Source of the DNA: Brevundimonas sp.
GTDB lineage: Bacteria > Pseudomonadota > Alphaproteobacteria > Caulobacterales > Caulobacteraceae
Direction of reading: 5' to 3'
NCBI GenBank assembly: GCA_031119155.1
Contig: JAVHYH010000057.1
Coordinates: forward strand, 1 to 15,364
Length of the DNA: 15,364 nt
The position numbers and the translations under genes are program-made. Shown piece after piece: positions 1-6,826 of the stretch. Below the pieces are notes generated by a model, which had not been told where the DNA came from, searched no databases, and saw only the letters and a list, made by a program, of their open reading frames with translations. How positions within the stretch are numbered: position 1 is the stretch's first letter; each line of letters begins with the position of its first letter.

Positions 1-21
1 CAGACAATATTGCAGTGTCTG
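1..21. repeat. short inverted repeat at window edge
   Basis: CAGACA (1-6) and TGTCTG (16-21) form a perfect 6-bp inverted repeat with a 9-nt AT-rich loop. It lies downstream of the minus-strand amidotransferase gene that ends at position 71. It has no T-tract, so it is at best a weak transcription-end structure or a protein-binding site. Nothing else recognisable lies in 1-70. Confidence 0.25.
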
Positions 22-70
22 ACATACCGCTTTCGCGAGCAGGGCTCCCTCCCACGCAGAACAGGTGTGA

Positions 71-769
71 TCAGCCTCTACCCTGCGCCACGAACTGCAG
101 CATCCATTGCGCAATCACAGCGCCGTCGTGGCGGCGGTCGAGGCTTGCGCTGGCTTGCCGGTACAGGCTTTCACCATACGTTTCCCGGCGAATATCCAGC
201 AGTGACTGGGCGTAATCGGCGACGAACTCCGGGTGCCCCTGGAAGCTGATGGCGTCCTCGCCCCAGATCAGGCCGGCATGCGGGGTAAAGTCGCTGCGCA
301 GCAGGACGCGGGCCTCGGCCGGGATCGCCACCACCTGATCCTGATGCGAGACCGGGATGGCGACGGTCGCGGCGGCGGGCGCCATCCAGTCCTGTTCGCT
401 GACGACCTGATAGCGATGCAGGCCGACGCCCCAGCCGCGTTCCGACTTCTCGACCCGCCCGCCCAGCGCCTGGGCGAGGGCCTGATGGCCGAAGCAGACG
501 CCGACCAGCTTCGTCTGTCCGCGCGCCGAGCGGATCCAGTCCAGCAGGGCGCCGATCCAGACGTCGTCCTCATAGACCCCGGCCGCCGAGCCCGTGATGA
601 TCGCGCCGTCGAAGGCGACCGGGTCCGGCCACTCGCCCGCCTGCACGTCGAAGGTGGTGGTCGCGAAGGCGTCGCCCAGCAGGCCTTCGAACATGGCCGG
701 ATAGTCGCCGTGACTGTCGGCCAGCGCGGGCGGCGGGGCGCCGGTCTTCAGGATGGCGATACGGGTCAT
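71..769 (-). CDS. class I glutamine amidotransferase-like protein
   Basis: This 232-residue cytoplasmic protein has the class I (triad) glutamine amidotransferase fold, whose enzymes release ammonia from glutamine. Visible elements are the strand and oxyanion region AIITGSAAGVYED (56-68), the nucleophile elbow GVCFGHQ with Cys92, and the catalytic pair in QGHPEF (His179, Glu181). The open frame extends to 931, but the start at 769 is chosen because GAGGAG (776-781) sits 6 nt upstream and the protein begins with a typical MTRIAIL strand. The family includes GMP-synthase-like stand-alone amidotransferases and gamma-glutamyl hydrolases, and no synthase partner is adjacent. The substrate is therefore unknown. 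The gene is divergent from the small ABM gene, and a promoter-like sequence lies just upstream. Confidence 0.9.
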   Translation of the reverse strand: MTRIAILKTGAPPPALADSHGDYPAMFEGLLGDAFATTTFDVQAGEWPDPVAFDGAIITGSAAGVYEDDVWIGALLDWIRSARGQTKLVGVCFGHQALAQALGGRVEKSERGWGVGLHRYQVVSEQDWMAPAAATVAIPVSHQDQVVAIPAEARVLLRSDFTPHAGLIWGEDAISFQGHPEFVADYAQSLLDIRRETYGESLYRQASASLDRRHDGAVIAQWMLQFVAQGRG

Positions 770-789
770 GCGGATCTCCTCGGAGGTCC

Positions 790-817
790 GATATGGCGAC
801 GGTTCGCGGCGGGGCAA
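790..817 (-). promoter_or_regulatory. candidate promoter of the amidotransferase gene
   Basis: On the minus strand, TTGCCCC (817-811), 13 nt and GCCATATC (797-790) resemble the Caulobacter housekeeping sigma pattern (TTGACGS, 10-14 nt, GCTAnAwC); the -10-like box matches 7 of 8 defined positions. It would start transcription near 783 and leave a leader of roughly 14 nt that contains the GAGGAG ribosome-binding site. This is inference from pattern alone. Confidence 0.4.
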
Positions 818-849
818 GATTGTCGCGCGACCGCAGGGCGCACCCTTTC

Positions 850-876
850 TTGACGTCTGGCGTACAAAGCTGAAGC
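850..876 (+). promoter_or_regulatory. candidate promoter of the ABM-domain gene
   Basis: TTGACGT (850-856), 12 nt and GCTGAAGC (869-876) fit the Caulobacter housekeeping promoter pattern, with a perfect -35-like element. It lies 23 nt before the ATG at 900. With the opposite-strand candidate at 790-817, the 130-bp gap looks like a divergent promoter region. Confidence 0.45.
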
Positions 877-899
877 AAATCTGCCCTAGAGGACGCCTC

Positions 900-1202
900 A
901 TGTCCGACGCCGAACCCGTGGTCCTGATCAACGTCTATCGCTGCGCGCCCGAGAAGCAGGCGCTGCTGATGGAGCATCTGGCGGTCATGGTCGCCGCCCA
1001 GCGCGGAGCGGAGGGCTTCATCTCCGCCACCCTGCACAGGGGCCTGAACGGCAAGGTCGCCGCCGTCCACGCGGTCTGGCGCTCGCAGGAGGACTGGAAG
1101 GCGATGGCCCGCCTTCCGGGCGTCGCCGCCGCCATGGAGCCGATCATGGCCATCGCGATGTTCGAGCCGAACCTCTACGAGGCCGGCGAGGTCATAGACT
1201 GA
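900..1202 (+). CDS. antibiotic biosynthesis monooxygenase (ABM) domain protein
   Basis: This small protein of 100 residues has the look of a single ABM ferredoxin-like domain. It opens with a beta strand VVLINVYRCAP, then an amphipathic helix (KQALLMEHLAVMVAAQRGAEGF), then ISATLHRGLNG and a VHAVWRSQEDWKAM segment, which is the usual order and length of the family. Members include quinol and heme monooxygenases and many uncharacterised proteins, so the substrate cannot be named. The upstream frame extends to 753, but the ATG at 900 fits the domain start and the promoter at 850-876. The Shine-Dalgarno (AGAGGA, 888-893) is moderate. The gene ends 4 bp before the convergent rlmJ, which leaves no room for a separate terminator. 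Confidence 0.8.
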   Translation: MSDAEPVVLINVYRCAPEKQALLMEHLAVMVAAQRGAEGFISATLHRGLNGKVAAVHAVWRSQEDWKAMARLPGVAAAMEPIMAIAMFEPNLYEAGEVID

Positions 1203-1206
1203 CCTC

Positions 1207-2025
1207 TCAGGCCATCCAGACCTCGGCCCTGGCGCCCGCGTCGCCGAGATTGCCCGCCACCCAGTCGCAGACCTGACGCGCCGCGTCCTCCGCGCCGACG
1301 GGCGGATTGAGGATGACCATGGCGCAGCCGTTCATCTTCATCGGATTGGTCAGGGGACGCAGCCGGGCCTCGGCGACGAGCACCCGCTTGGCCCCGGCCT
1401 CGTCGAGACGCCGCAGGAAACCGTCGAAGGTCTCCAAATCCTTCAGCGGGGTCCAGACCGCGACCATGGCCCGCGCGTCGGCGCGGACGATGGCGGCGGC
1501 GGTGTCGGCCGCGCGAATATAGTCGTCCGGCCGCTCGAACGGCGGATCGATCAGGACGAAGGCGCCCGGCGACTGCGCCGCCTCGGCGCGGGCCTGATCA
1601 TAGCCGTCGCCGCCCCGGCCCGAGGCCTGAGGGAAGGGCTCGAGCGCCTCGATCAGCAGGTCCAGCACCGGCGGGTTCAGCTCGAAGCCGACGTAGCGAT
1701 CCTCGCGGCCCAGCCGACGGGCGACCAGCACCGGCGAGCCCGGATAGAGGTTGGCGCCGCCGTGCGGGTTCAACTCCTGCACCGCCTTGGCCAGCGCCTC
1801 GATCAGCGGCGGGCGCGCGTCCGCCGCCATCAGCCGCACGATCCCGGCCTCGGCCTCCTTCGACCGCGCGGCGTCGCCGGTGAGGTCATAGGCGCCGGCG
1901 CCAGCATGGGTGTCGATGACCGTGACCGGGCCGGAGGCGCGGCGGCGGTCGAGCAGCCAGAGCACGAGGGCGTGCTTGACCAGATCGGCGAAATTTCCGG
2001 CATGGAAGCTGTGGCGGTAGTTCAT
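1207..2025 (-). CDS. rlmJ: 23S rRNA (adenine(2030)-N6)-methyltransferase
   Basis: RlmJ transfers a methyl group from S-adenosylmethionine to N6 of A2030 of 23S rRNA. The 272-residue product starts with MNYRHSFHAGNFADLVKH, the hallmark N-terminus of the family. It then shows the SAM-binding DTHAGAGAYDL (38-48), YPGSP (94-98), FELNP (114-118) and the catalytic IDPPFERPDDY (159-169; the DPPF amino-methyltransferase motif). The frame stays open to 2652 and an alternative ATG exists at 2031. I place the start at 2025 because GGGAGGG lies a proper distance upstream of it and almost touches the other ATG, and because family members begin at this point. The gene is divergent from topoisomerase IB (72-bp gap) and convergent with the ABM gene. 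Confidence 0.93.
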   Translation of the reverse strand: MNYRHSFHAGNFADLVKHALVLWLLDRRRASGPVTVIDTHAGAGAYDLTGDAARSKEAEAGIVRLMAADARPPLIEALAKAVQELNPHGGANLYPGSPVLVARRLGREDRYVGFELNPPVLDLLIEALEPFPQASGRGGDGYDQARAEAAQSPGAFVLIDPPFERPDDYIRAADTAAAIVRADARAMVAVWTPLKDLETFDGFLRRLDEAGAKRVLVAEARLRPLTNPMKMNGCAMVILNPPVGAEDAARQVCDWVAGNLGDAGARAEVWMA

Positions 2026-2097
2026 GCGCATGCCCTCCCCTTCCCGGCGCGTCGGGTCAAGAGGAACCCGCCGTCTTCCGCCTCGTTGCTGATCGCC

Positions 2098-3087
2098 ATG
2101 ACCGACGTCGAGATCCCTGAAGGCCTGACCTGGTGCAGTGACGAGATGACCGGCCTGTCCCGCCAGCCGTCCGGGACCGGCTTCCGGTATCTGGACAAGT
2201 CGGGCAAGCGCATCGGGGATGAGAAGGTGCTGGATCGGATCCGGGGGCTGGCCATTCCGCCCGCCTGGACCGACGTCTGGATCTGCCCCCGCGCCACCGG
2301 CCACATCCAGGCGACGGGGCGGGACGCTAAGGGCCGCAAGCAGTACCGCTACCACGCCGACTGGAGCCGCCACGCCGCCGAGAGCAAGTTCGAGCGCCTG
2401 CCCGCCTTCGCCCGCGCCCTGCCGAAGCTGAGGGAACGGGTCGAGGCCGATCTGGCGAAGCGGGGCGTCAGCCGGGACAAGGTCCTGGCCACCGCCGTGC
2501 GCCTGCTGGAGATCACCCTGATCCGGGTCGGCAATGCCGAGTATGCGAAGCAGAACCGCTCCTACGGCCTGACCACCCTGCACAAGCGGCATCTGGAGGT
2601 GGACGGCGCGGCCCTGAACTTTGCCTTCAAGGGCAAGAGCGGGGTCGAGCATGAGGTGAAGGTGCGCGACCGGAGGCTGGCGACCGTGGTCCGCTCACTG
2701 CGCGAACTGCCGGGCCAACAACTGTTCAAATACCGCAGCGCCGACGGCGACCTGTGCCCGATCACCTCGGACGATGTCAACGACTTCCTGCGCGACATGG
2801 CCGGGATCGAGATTTCGGCCAAGGATTTCCGGACCTGGGCCGGGACGGTATCGGCGGCGCGGGCGCTGCGAGAGGCGGAGACGCCGACCTCGGCCACCGA
2901 TGCGAAGCGCAAGATCACCGTCTGCGTGAAGGCGGTGGCGGGGTTGCTGGGCAATACGCCGACCGTCTGCCGGTCGTCCTATGTCCACCCGCGCGTGTTC
3001 GAGATGTTCGAGGCGGGCGAGCTGCGCGCCTTGCCGGGCCCGGAGGCAAAGGGCTTCGAGACCGCCCTGATCCGCGCGCTGCGCTGA
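2098..3087 (+). CDS. DNA topoisomerase IB (poxvirus-like bacterial type)
   Basis: This 329-residue enzyme relaxes supercoiled DNA by nicking one strand through a 3'-phosphotyrosine link. It carries an N-terminal domain rich in family residues (GFRYLD at 28-33, IPPAWTDVWICP, GRKQYRYHADWSR) and a catalytic domain typical of the bacterial IB group. The visible active-site elements are Arg143 in LIRVGN, the KGKSG hairpin lysines (178-182), Arg245 in KDFRTWAGT and the tyrosine nucleophile Tyr295 in SYVHP. The upstream frame is open to 1762 but overlaps rlmJ antisense, so ATG 2098 is chosen. No clear Shine-Dalgarno precedes it, and TTG at 2086 is a less likely alternative. The gene is four bases from the convergent OGFr-domain gene. 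Confidence 0.93.
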   Translation: MTDVEIPEGLTWCSDEMTGLSRQPSGTGFRYLDKSGKRIGDEKVLDRIRGLAIPPAWTDVWICPRATGHIQATGRDAKGRKQYRYHADWSRHAAESKFERLPAFARALPKLRERVEADLAKRGVSRDKVLATAVRLLEITLIRVGNAEYAKQNRSYGLTTLHKRHLEVDGAALNFAFKGKSGVEHEVKVRDRRLATVVRSLRELPGQQLFKYRSADGDLCPITSDDVNDFLRDMAGIEISAKDFRTWAGTVSAARALREAETPTSATDAKRKITVCVKAVAGLLGNTPTVCRSSYVHPRVFEMFEAGELRALPGPEAKGFETALIRALR

Positions 3088-3091
3088 ACCG

Positions 3092-3550
3092 TCAGGCGGT
3101 GGCCCAGTAGCCGCGGCTGCGGGCGTTGACCGGCGCGCCCGTCGCCTCCACCCGCGCCGTCACCCAGGCCTTGAAGCCTTCCGCCGCCGCATCGCCGCGC
3201 AGCAGGCGCAGCGAACGGATGATGCGGGTGATCCGCAGGTGGTTGTGATCCTCGGCCCTCAGCCAGCGATCCGTGTCGCGATAGAAGGCCGCCATCCGGT
3301 CGGTGGCGCCCGCCAGCACGATCTGGGCGATGCTGGAGCGGGCGATGGCCGCCACCTCTTCGGCCGTCAACACCGGCGCGTCCGGCACGGCGCCGGACGG
3401 CTCGGTCAGCGGGAACAGCCACTGGATATAGTCGTGGTGCTGCTCCAGCGCGGCGTTGTTGAACGCCAGCACATCGAAGATCAGCCGCCCCCCACCATCG
3501 GTCCCCGCCCCTTCAAGGAAGGCGAGGACCGGATACGACGTCTCGCTCAG
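3092..3550 (-). CDS. OGFr-domain protein, apparent CTG start
   Basis: This is a protein of about 152 residues with the conserved region named after the opioid growth factor receptor. Bacteria carry the domain alone, and its biochemical role is unknown. The hallmark LEQHHDYIQWLFPLTEPS and the preceding FLEGAGTDGGGRLIFDVLAF are both present. The only ATG, GTG or TTG start in frame is GTG 3472, which would delete that conserved N-terminal part. The frame is open back to a stop at 3581-3583. TGAGGAGG (3556-3563) stands 5 nt before CTG 3548-3550, so I take CTG as the start. An in-frame ATG lost by mutation or sequencing error is possible. The gene lies 10 nt after the tdh stop and is probably the last gene of a kbl-tdh transcript. 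Confidence 0.75.
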   Translation of the reverse strand: MSETSYPVLAFLEGAGTDGGGRLIFDVLAFNNAALEQHHDYIQWLFPLTEPSGAVPDAPVLTAEEVAAIARSSIAQIVLAGATDRMAAFYRDTDRWLRAEDHNHLRITRIIRSLRLLRGDAAAEGFKAWVTARVEATGAPVNARSRGYWATA

Positions 3551-3555
3551 CCTCG

Positions 3556-3563
3556 CCTCCTCA
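3556..3563 (-). promoter_or_regulatory. strong Shine-Dalgarno that decides the CTG start
   Basis: On the minus strand the sequence reads TGAGGAGG, then CGAGG, then CTG. The first three bases are the tdh stop codon, so termination of tdh and initiation of the OGFr gene are within ribosome reach of each other. The match to the 16S anti-Shine-Dalgarno is the best of any gene in the window. Confidence 0.7.
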
Positions 3564-4613
3564 GGCGGTCTTGTCCCAGTTCAGAACCACCTTGCCGGAC
3601 TGGCCGGAGCGCATGGCCTCGAAGCCTTCGCGGTAGTTCTCGTAGGACATCTGGTGGGTGATCAGCGGCTGCAGATCCAGACCGGCCTTCAGCAGGCCCA
3701 GCATCTTGCGCCAGGTGGTGAACATCTCGCGGCCATAGACGCCCTTGATGGTCAGGGCCTTGAGGATGATCTGACCCCAATCGGTCTCCATCGGCTTCGA
3801 CGGGATGCCCAGCAGGGCCATGCCGCCGCCCATGATCAGGGTGTCGACGCACTGTTTGAAGGCGATCGGCGAGCCCGACATTTCCAGCGCCACATCGAAG
3901 CCGACCTTGAGGCCGAGCTCGTGCATGACGTCCTTCAGGTCTTCCTTGGTGGTGTTCACCGTGCGGACGCCCGGGGCGACCTTCTGCGCCAGATCCAGAC
4001 GGAAGTCGTTGATGTCGGTCAGGACCACGGTGCGGGCGCCGGCGTGGCGCGCGACGGCGGCGGCCATCATGCCGATGGGGCCGGCGCCGGTGACCAGCAC
4101 GTCCTCGCCCGGCAGGTCGAACTGTTGCGCGGTGTGCACGGCGTTGCCGAACGGATCGAGGATCGAGCCGATCTCGTACGGGACGTCGTCCGGCAGCTCG
4201 ATCACATTGAAGGCCGGCGCCACGACGTACTCGGCGAAGGCGCCCTGACGGTTCACGCCGATGCCGCGGGTGTCCGGGTCGAGGTGGAAGTGACCGGCGC
4301 GGGCGGCCTCGGAGTTCAGGTCGATGACGTGCCCTTCGGCCGAAACGCGCTGGCCGACCTTCAGACGGCGATCCACATCCTTGCCGATGGCGACGATCTC
4401 GCCGGCGAACTCGTGGCCGGTGATCATCGGCACGGGGACGTTCTTCTGCGACCACTCATCCCAGTTCCAGATGTGGATGTCGGTGCCGCAGACGGCGGTG
4501 CGCTTGACCTTGATCAGCACATCCTCGTCACCCGGCGTCGGGATCGGGGCGTCGATCAGCTCGAGGCCGACCTCGGGACGGGTCTTGGCCAAAGCCTTCA
4601 TGGTGTCAGTCAT
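3561..4613 (-). CDS. tdh: L-threonine 3-dehydrogenase lacking structural-zinc cysteines
   Basis: Tdh oxidises L-threonine with NAD+ to 2-amino-3-oxobutanoate, the substrate of Kbl. The 350-residue protein is a medium-chain dehydrogenase. Catalytic zinc ligands are Cys42 (AVCGTDIHIWNWDEW) and His67-Glu68 (TGHEFAG). The NAD-binding VTGAGPIGMMAAAVA spans 174-188, and the family segments DPFGNAVHTA and GVYGREMF-TW are present. Where E. coli Tdh has the CxxCxxCx7C structural-zinc lobe, this protein has Asp98, Ser101, Ala104 and Asp112, with no length change and flanking family residues intact. The ATG at 4613 overlaps the kbl stop (ATGA), which supports coupled translation; an internal ATG at 4601 also exists. 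I am confident of the family and slightly less so of the exact substrate, given the altered lobe. Confidence 0.9.
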   Translation of the reverse strand: MTDTMKALAKTRPEVGLELIDAPIPTPGDEDVLIKVKRTAVCGTDIHIWNWDEWSQKNVPVPMITGHEFAGEIVAIGKDVDRRLKVGQRVSAEGHVIDLNSEAARAGHFHLDPDTRGIGVNRQGAFAEYVVAPAFNVIELPDDVPYEIGSILDPFGNAVHTAQQFDLPGEDVLVTGAGPIGMMAAAVARHAGARTVVLTDINDFRLDLAQKVAPGVRTVNTTKEDLKDVMHELGLKVGFDVALEMSGSPIAFKQCVDTLIMGGGMALLGIPSKPMETDWGQIILKALTIKGVYGREMFTTWRKMLGLLKAGLDLQPLITHQMSYENYREGFEAMRSGQSGKVVLNWDKTA

Positions 4614-5803
4614 GCGATAACTCCCAATTCCTTGCCGGCCGTCGTGAACGCCGCGACCGCTTGATCAATCTGTTCGAAGGTGTGCGCCGCCGACATCTGG
4701 GTGCGGATGCGGGCCTGGCCGCGCGGCACCACCGGGAAGCTGAAGCCGATGACGTAAACGCCCAGCTCCAGCAGGCGCGCGGCCATGTCCTGGGCCAGCT
4801 TGGCGTCGCCCAGCATCACCGGGATGATCGGATGCTCGCCGGGCTGCAGGGTGAAACCGGCCTCGGTCATGGCGGCGCGATAGCGGGCGGCGTTGGCGAA
4901 CAGCTGTTCCCGCAGCTTGTCGCCCTCTTCACCGGCGGCGATGCGAATGGCCTCCAGCGACGAGCCGCAGACGGCCGGGCTGAGGGCGTTGGAGAAGAGG
5001 TAGGGCCGGGCGCGCTGCTTCAGTAGGGCTACGACATTAGCCTTGGCGCAGATAAAGCCGCCCATGGCCCCGCCCAGCGCCTTGCCGAAGGTGCCGGTGA
5101 CGAAATCGACCTCGACATCGTTCCAGGCGAAGGAACCGCGCCCCTGCGGGCCGAGGAAGCCGGTGGCGTGGCAGTCATCGACCATGATCAGGGCGTTGTA
5201 CCGATCGGCCAGCGCCCGGATGTCCTTCAGCTTGGCGATATAGCCGTCCATCGAGAACGCGCCGTCGGTGGCGATGATGATCTCTTTCGCGCCGTCGGCC
5301 CGGGCTTGCTTCAGCTGGGCCTCCAGATCGGCCATGTCCGAGGTGGCGAAGCGGTAGCGCTTGGCCTTGCACAGACGGACGCCGTCGATGATCGAGGCGT
5401 GGTTCAGGCTGTCGGAGATGATGGCGTCATCGGCGCCGAACAGGGGCTCGAAGATGCCGCCGTTGGCGTCGAAGGCGGCGGCGAACAGGATGGTGTCCTC
5501 GAAGCCGAGGTAGTCGGCGATGGCCCGTTCCAGCTCCTTGTGGATTTCCAGCGTGCCGCAGATGAAGCGGACCGAGGCCGTGCCCGCGCCCCACTTCTCC
5601 TGCGCGCGGATGCCCGCCTGCGTCACCCGCTCGTCGCCGGCGAGGCCGAGGTAGTTGTTGGCGCAGAAGTTCAGCACGTCGCGCCCCCCCACCTTGATGA
5701 CCGGCCCCTGACGGGAAGCGATCACGCGTTCGGGCTTGGTCAGCCCCTGGGCGTCGATGTCGGCGAGTTCCGCGGAGACGCGGTCATAGAAGGTCGCTGT
5801 CAT
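4610..5803 (-). CDS. kbl: glycine C-acetyltransferase (2-amino-3-ketobutyrate CoA ligase)
   Basis: Kbl is a PLP enzyme that cleaves 2-amino-3-oxobutanoate with CoA into glycine and acetyl-CoA. The 397 residues match the usual length of about 398. The segments FCANNYLGLA (46-55), GTASVRFICGTLEIHKELE and VDDCHATGFLG (Asp209, His212) are present, and the PLP lysine is Lys241 in TGTFGKALGGAMGG. The frame continues to 5911, but ATG 5803 gives the canonical MTATFYDRV start and has a GGAG-containing site upstream. Its stop overlaps the tdh start by 4 bp, so the two enzymes form a translationally coupled pair that keeps the unstable aminoketone intermediate short-lived. The lipoprotein gene ends 40 bp upstream on the same strand, and no clear promoter is visible in that gap. 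Confidence 0.95.
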   Translation of the reverse strand: MTATFYDRVSAELADIDAQGLTKPERVIASRQGPVIKVGGRDVLNFCANNYLGLAGDERVTQAGIRAQEKWGAGTASVRFICGTLEIHKELERAIADYLGFEDTILFAAAFDANGGIFEPLFGADDAIISDSLNHASIIDGVRLCKAKRYRFATSDMADLEAQLKQARADGAKEIIIATDGAFSMDGYIAKLKDIRALADRYNALIMVDDCHATGFLGPQGRGSFAWNDVEVDFVTGTFGKALGGAMGGFICAKANVVALLKQRARPYLFSNALSPAVCGSSLEAIRIAAGEEGDKLREQLFANAARYRAAMTEAGFTLQPGEHPIIPVMLGDAKLAQDMAARLLELGVYVIGFSFPVVPRGQARIRTQMSAAHTFEQIDQAVAAFTTAGKELGVIA

Positions 5804-5843
5804 GCGCGCTCCGCTACGCCGATTTCGTGACGGATTGAACCCC

Positions 5844-6758
5844 CTAAACCGTCGGTTCAGGCGCAGGCGTGCCCGCCGGGACCAGGGAACGGATCGGACT
5901 GACCCGCACACGGCCGCCGCAGGGCGCGAAGGTCATGTCCAGCGAGGCCGCCGAGGTGTCACCCGGCGCCGTCACCCGGATGCGGGTCACGTTCGGGCAG
6001 GACGTCTGGCCCTGCGCCTCGTTCGGCACCACGCTCCAGGCCAGTTCGAAGGCGGCCTTGGCCTGCGGGGCCAGGGTGACCGGCGCGGGCGCCTGACCGG
6101 CGGTGAAATAGCTGCCGGGGCTCTGCTCGCTGCGGATGGCGGTGAGGTTGCGGCCCTGACGGTCCTGCAGGACCACGCCCGGATAGCCGGTCAGGCTGCA
6201 GGGGGTCGCGCCGATGTTCTGGATGCCGATGTTGGTGACGCGATTGCCGGCGCCGGCGTCGCCGCCCTCGGTCGAGAGCTTCAGCTGCGGGCCACGGCAA
6301 GGCGCGGCGGCGGGCAGGACGCCGCCCGGCGCGGGCTCGGGCGTCGGAACCGGGCCCGGCGCGACCGGACCGGACGACGGACGGCTGCAGCGTTCCAGTA
6401 CGGCGGTGCCGACCTCTTCATTCGGCCCGAGGCGGCTGAGGGTGGCGCTTTCCGCGCCGTCGCGATTGGCCGTCCACCATTCGATGCCCGAGCCGACATA
6501 GCGGGCGCCCGATGCCGCCTGCACGGTGCGCAGGACATAGGTCTGCCCCTTATAGGCCAGCTGGGCGGTGGCGGTGTCGGGATAGATGACATTGACCGGC
6601 TGGCCGCTCTCGCAGGCATAGCTGACCGGCGGGGTCGTCGGCGCCACGGGCGCGGGCGCCTCGGCCAGCGGCGCGGGCGGCGCTTCGGACTCCTGCGTAC
6701 AGGCCGACACAGTCAGGGCCAGAATGGAGACGACAGAGCAGGCGACGGTCAGACGCAT
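5844..6758 (-). CDS. lipoprotein with MliC lysozyme-inhibitor and DUF4232-like domains
   Basis: This is a 304-residue predicted lipoprotein. Residues 1-19 are a signal peptide with lipobox VSAC, so Cys20 would be lipidated; the following Thr favours the outer membrane by the enterobacterial rule. A Pro/Ala linker (26-44) leads to an MliC-like domain (46-124) with paired Cys49 and Cys124, LAYKGQTYVL, the inhibitory-loop motif ASGARY (82-87) and GIEWW. A second Pro/Gly linker (125-153) leads to a DUF4232-like beta domain (154-293) with four cysteines. MliC proteins block c-type lysozyme in the periplasm. I infer protection against host or environmental lysozyme. The start at 6758 is chosen over the longer frame to 6821 because it gives the signal peptide. 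The gene follows ispH on the same strand. Confidence 0.85.
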   Translation of the reverse strand: MRLTVACSVVSILALTVSACTQESEAPPAPLAEAPAPVAPTTPPVSYACESGQPVNVIYPDTATAQLAYKGQTYVLRTVQAASGARYVGSGIEWWTANRDGAESATLSRLGPNEEVGTAVLERCSRPSSGPVAPGPVPTPEPAPGGVLPAAAPCRGPQLKLSTEGGDAGAGNRVTNIGIQNIGATPCSLTGYPGVVLQDRQGRNLTAIRSEQSPGSYFTAGQAPAPVTLAPQAKAAFELAWSVVPNEAQGQTSCPNVTRIRVTAPGDTSAASLDMTFAPCGGRVRVSPIRSLVPAGTPAPEPTV

Positions 6759-6809
6759 TGGAGTTTCCCTTTCCCGATCCCGCGTTAACGCTGATGAACG
6801 GCAAAGGCT

Positions 6810-6825
6810 CCGCTTGCGCAAGCGG
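6810..6825. repeat. perfect 16-bp palindrome after ispH
   Basis: CCGCTTGCGCAAGCGG is fully self-complementary and lies directly after the ispH stop codon (6827-6829 on the minus strand). In minus-strand RNA it could fold into a 6-bp stem with a GCGC loop followed by AGCCUUUGCC. That tail is too weak for a convincing intrinsic terminator, so attenuation or protein binding are alternatives. A second short palindrome, GCGTTAACGC, lies at 6782-6791 in the same gap. Confidence 0.45.
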
Positions 6826-6826
6826 C

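Noticed and set aside
2026..2652. N-terminal extension of rlmJ
   Set aside because: The extension is antisense to topoisomerase IB and its residues look like shadow sequence. The family start and a good ribosome-binding site are at 2025.
3456..4664. 402-codon plus-strand open frame
   Set aside because: It is antisense to tdh and the OGFr gene, with biased composition and no recognisable domain.
6782..6799. possible CtrA site (TTAA-N7-TTAA)
   Set aside because: Only the first TTAA is present; the second half reads GAAC at the required spacing.
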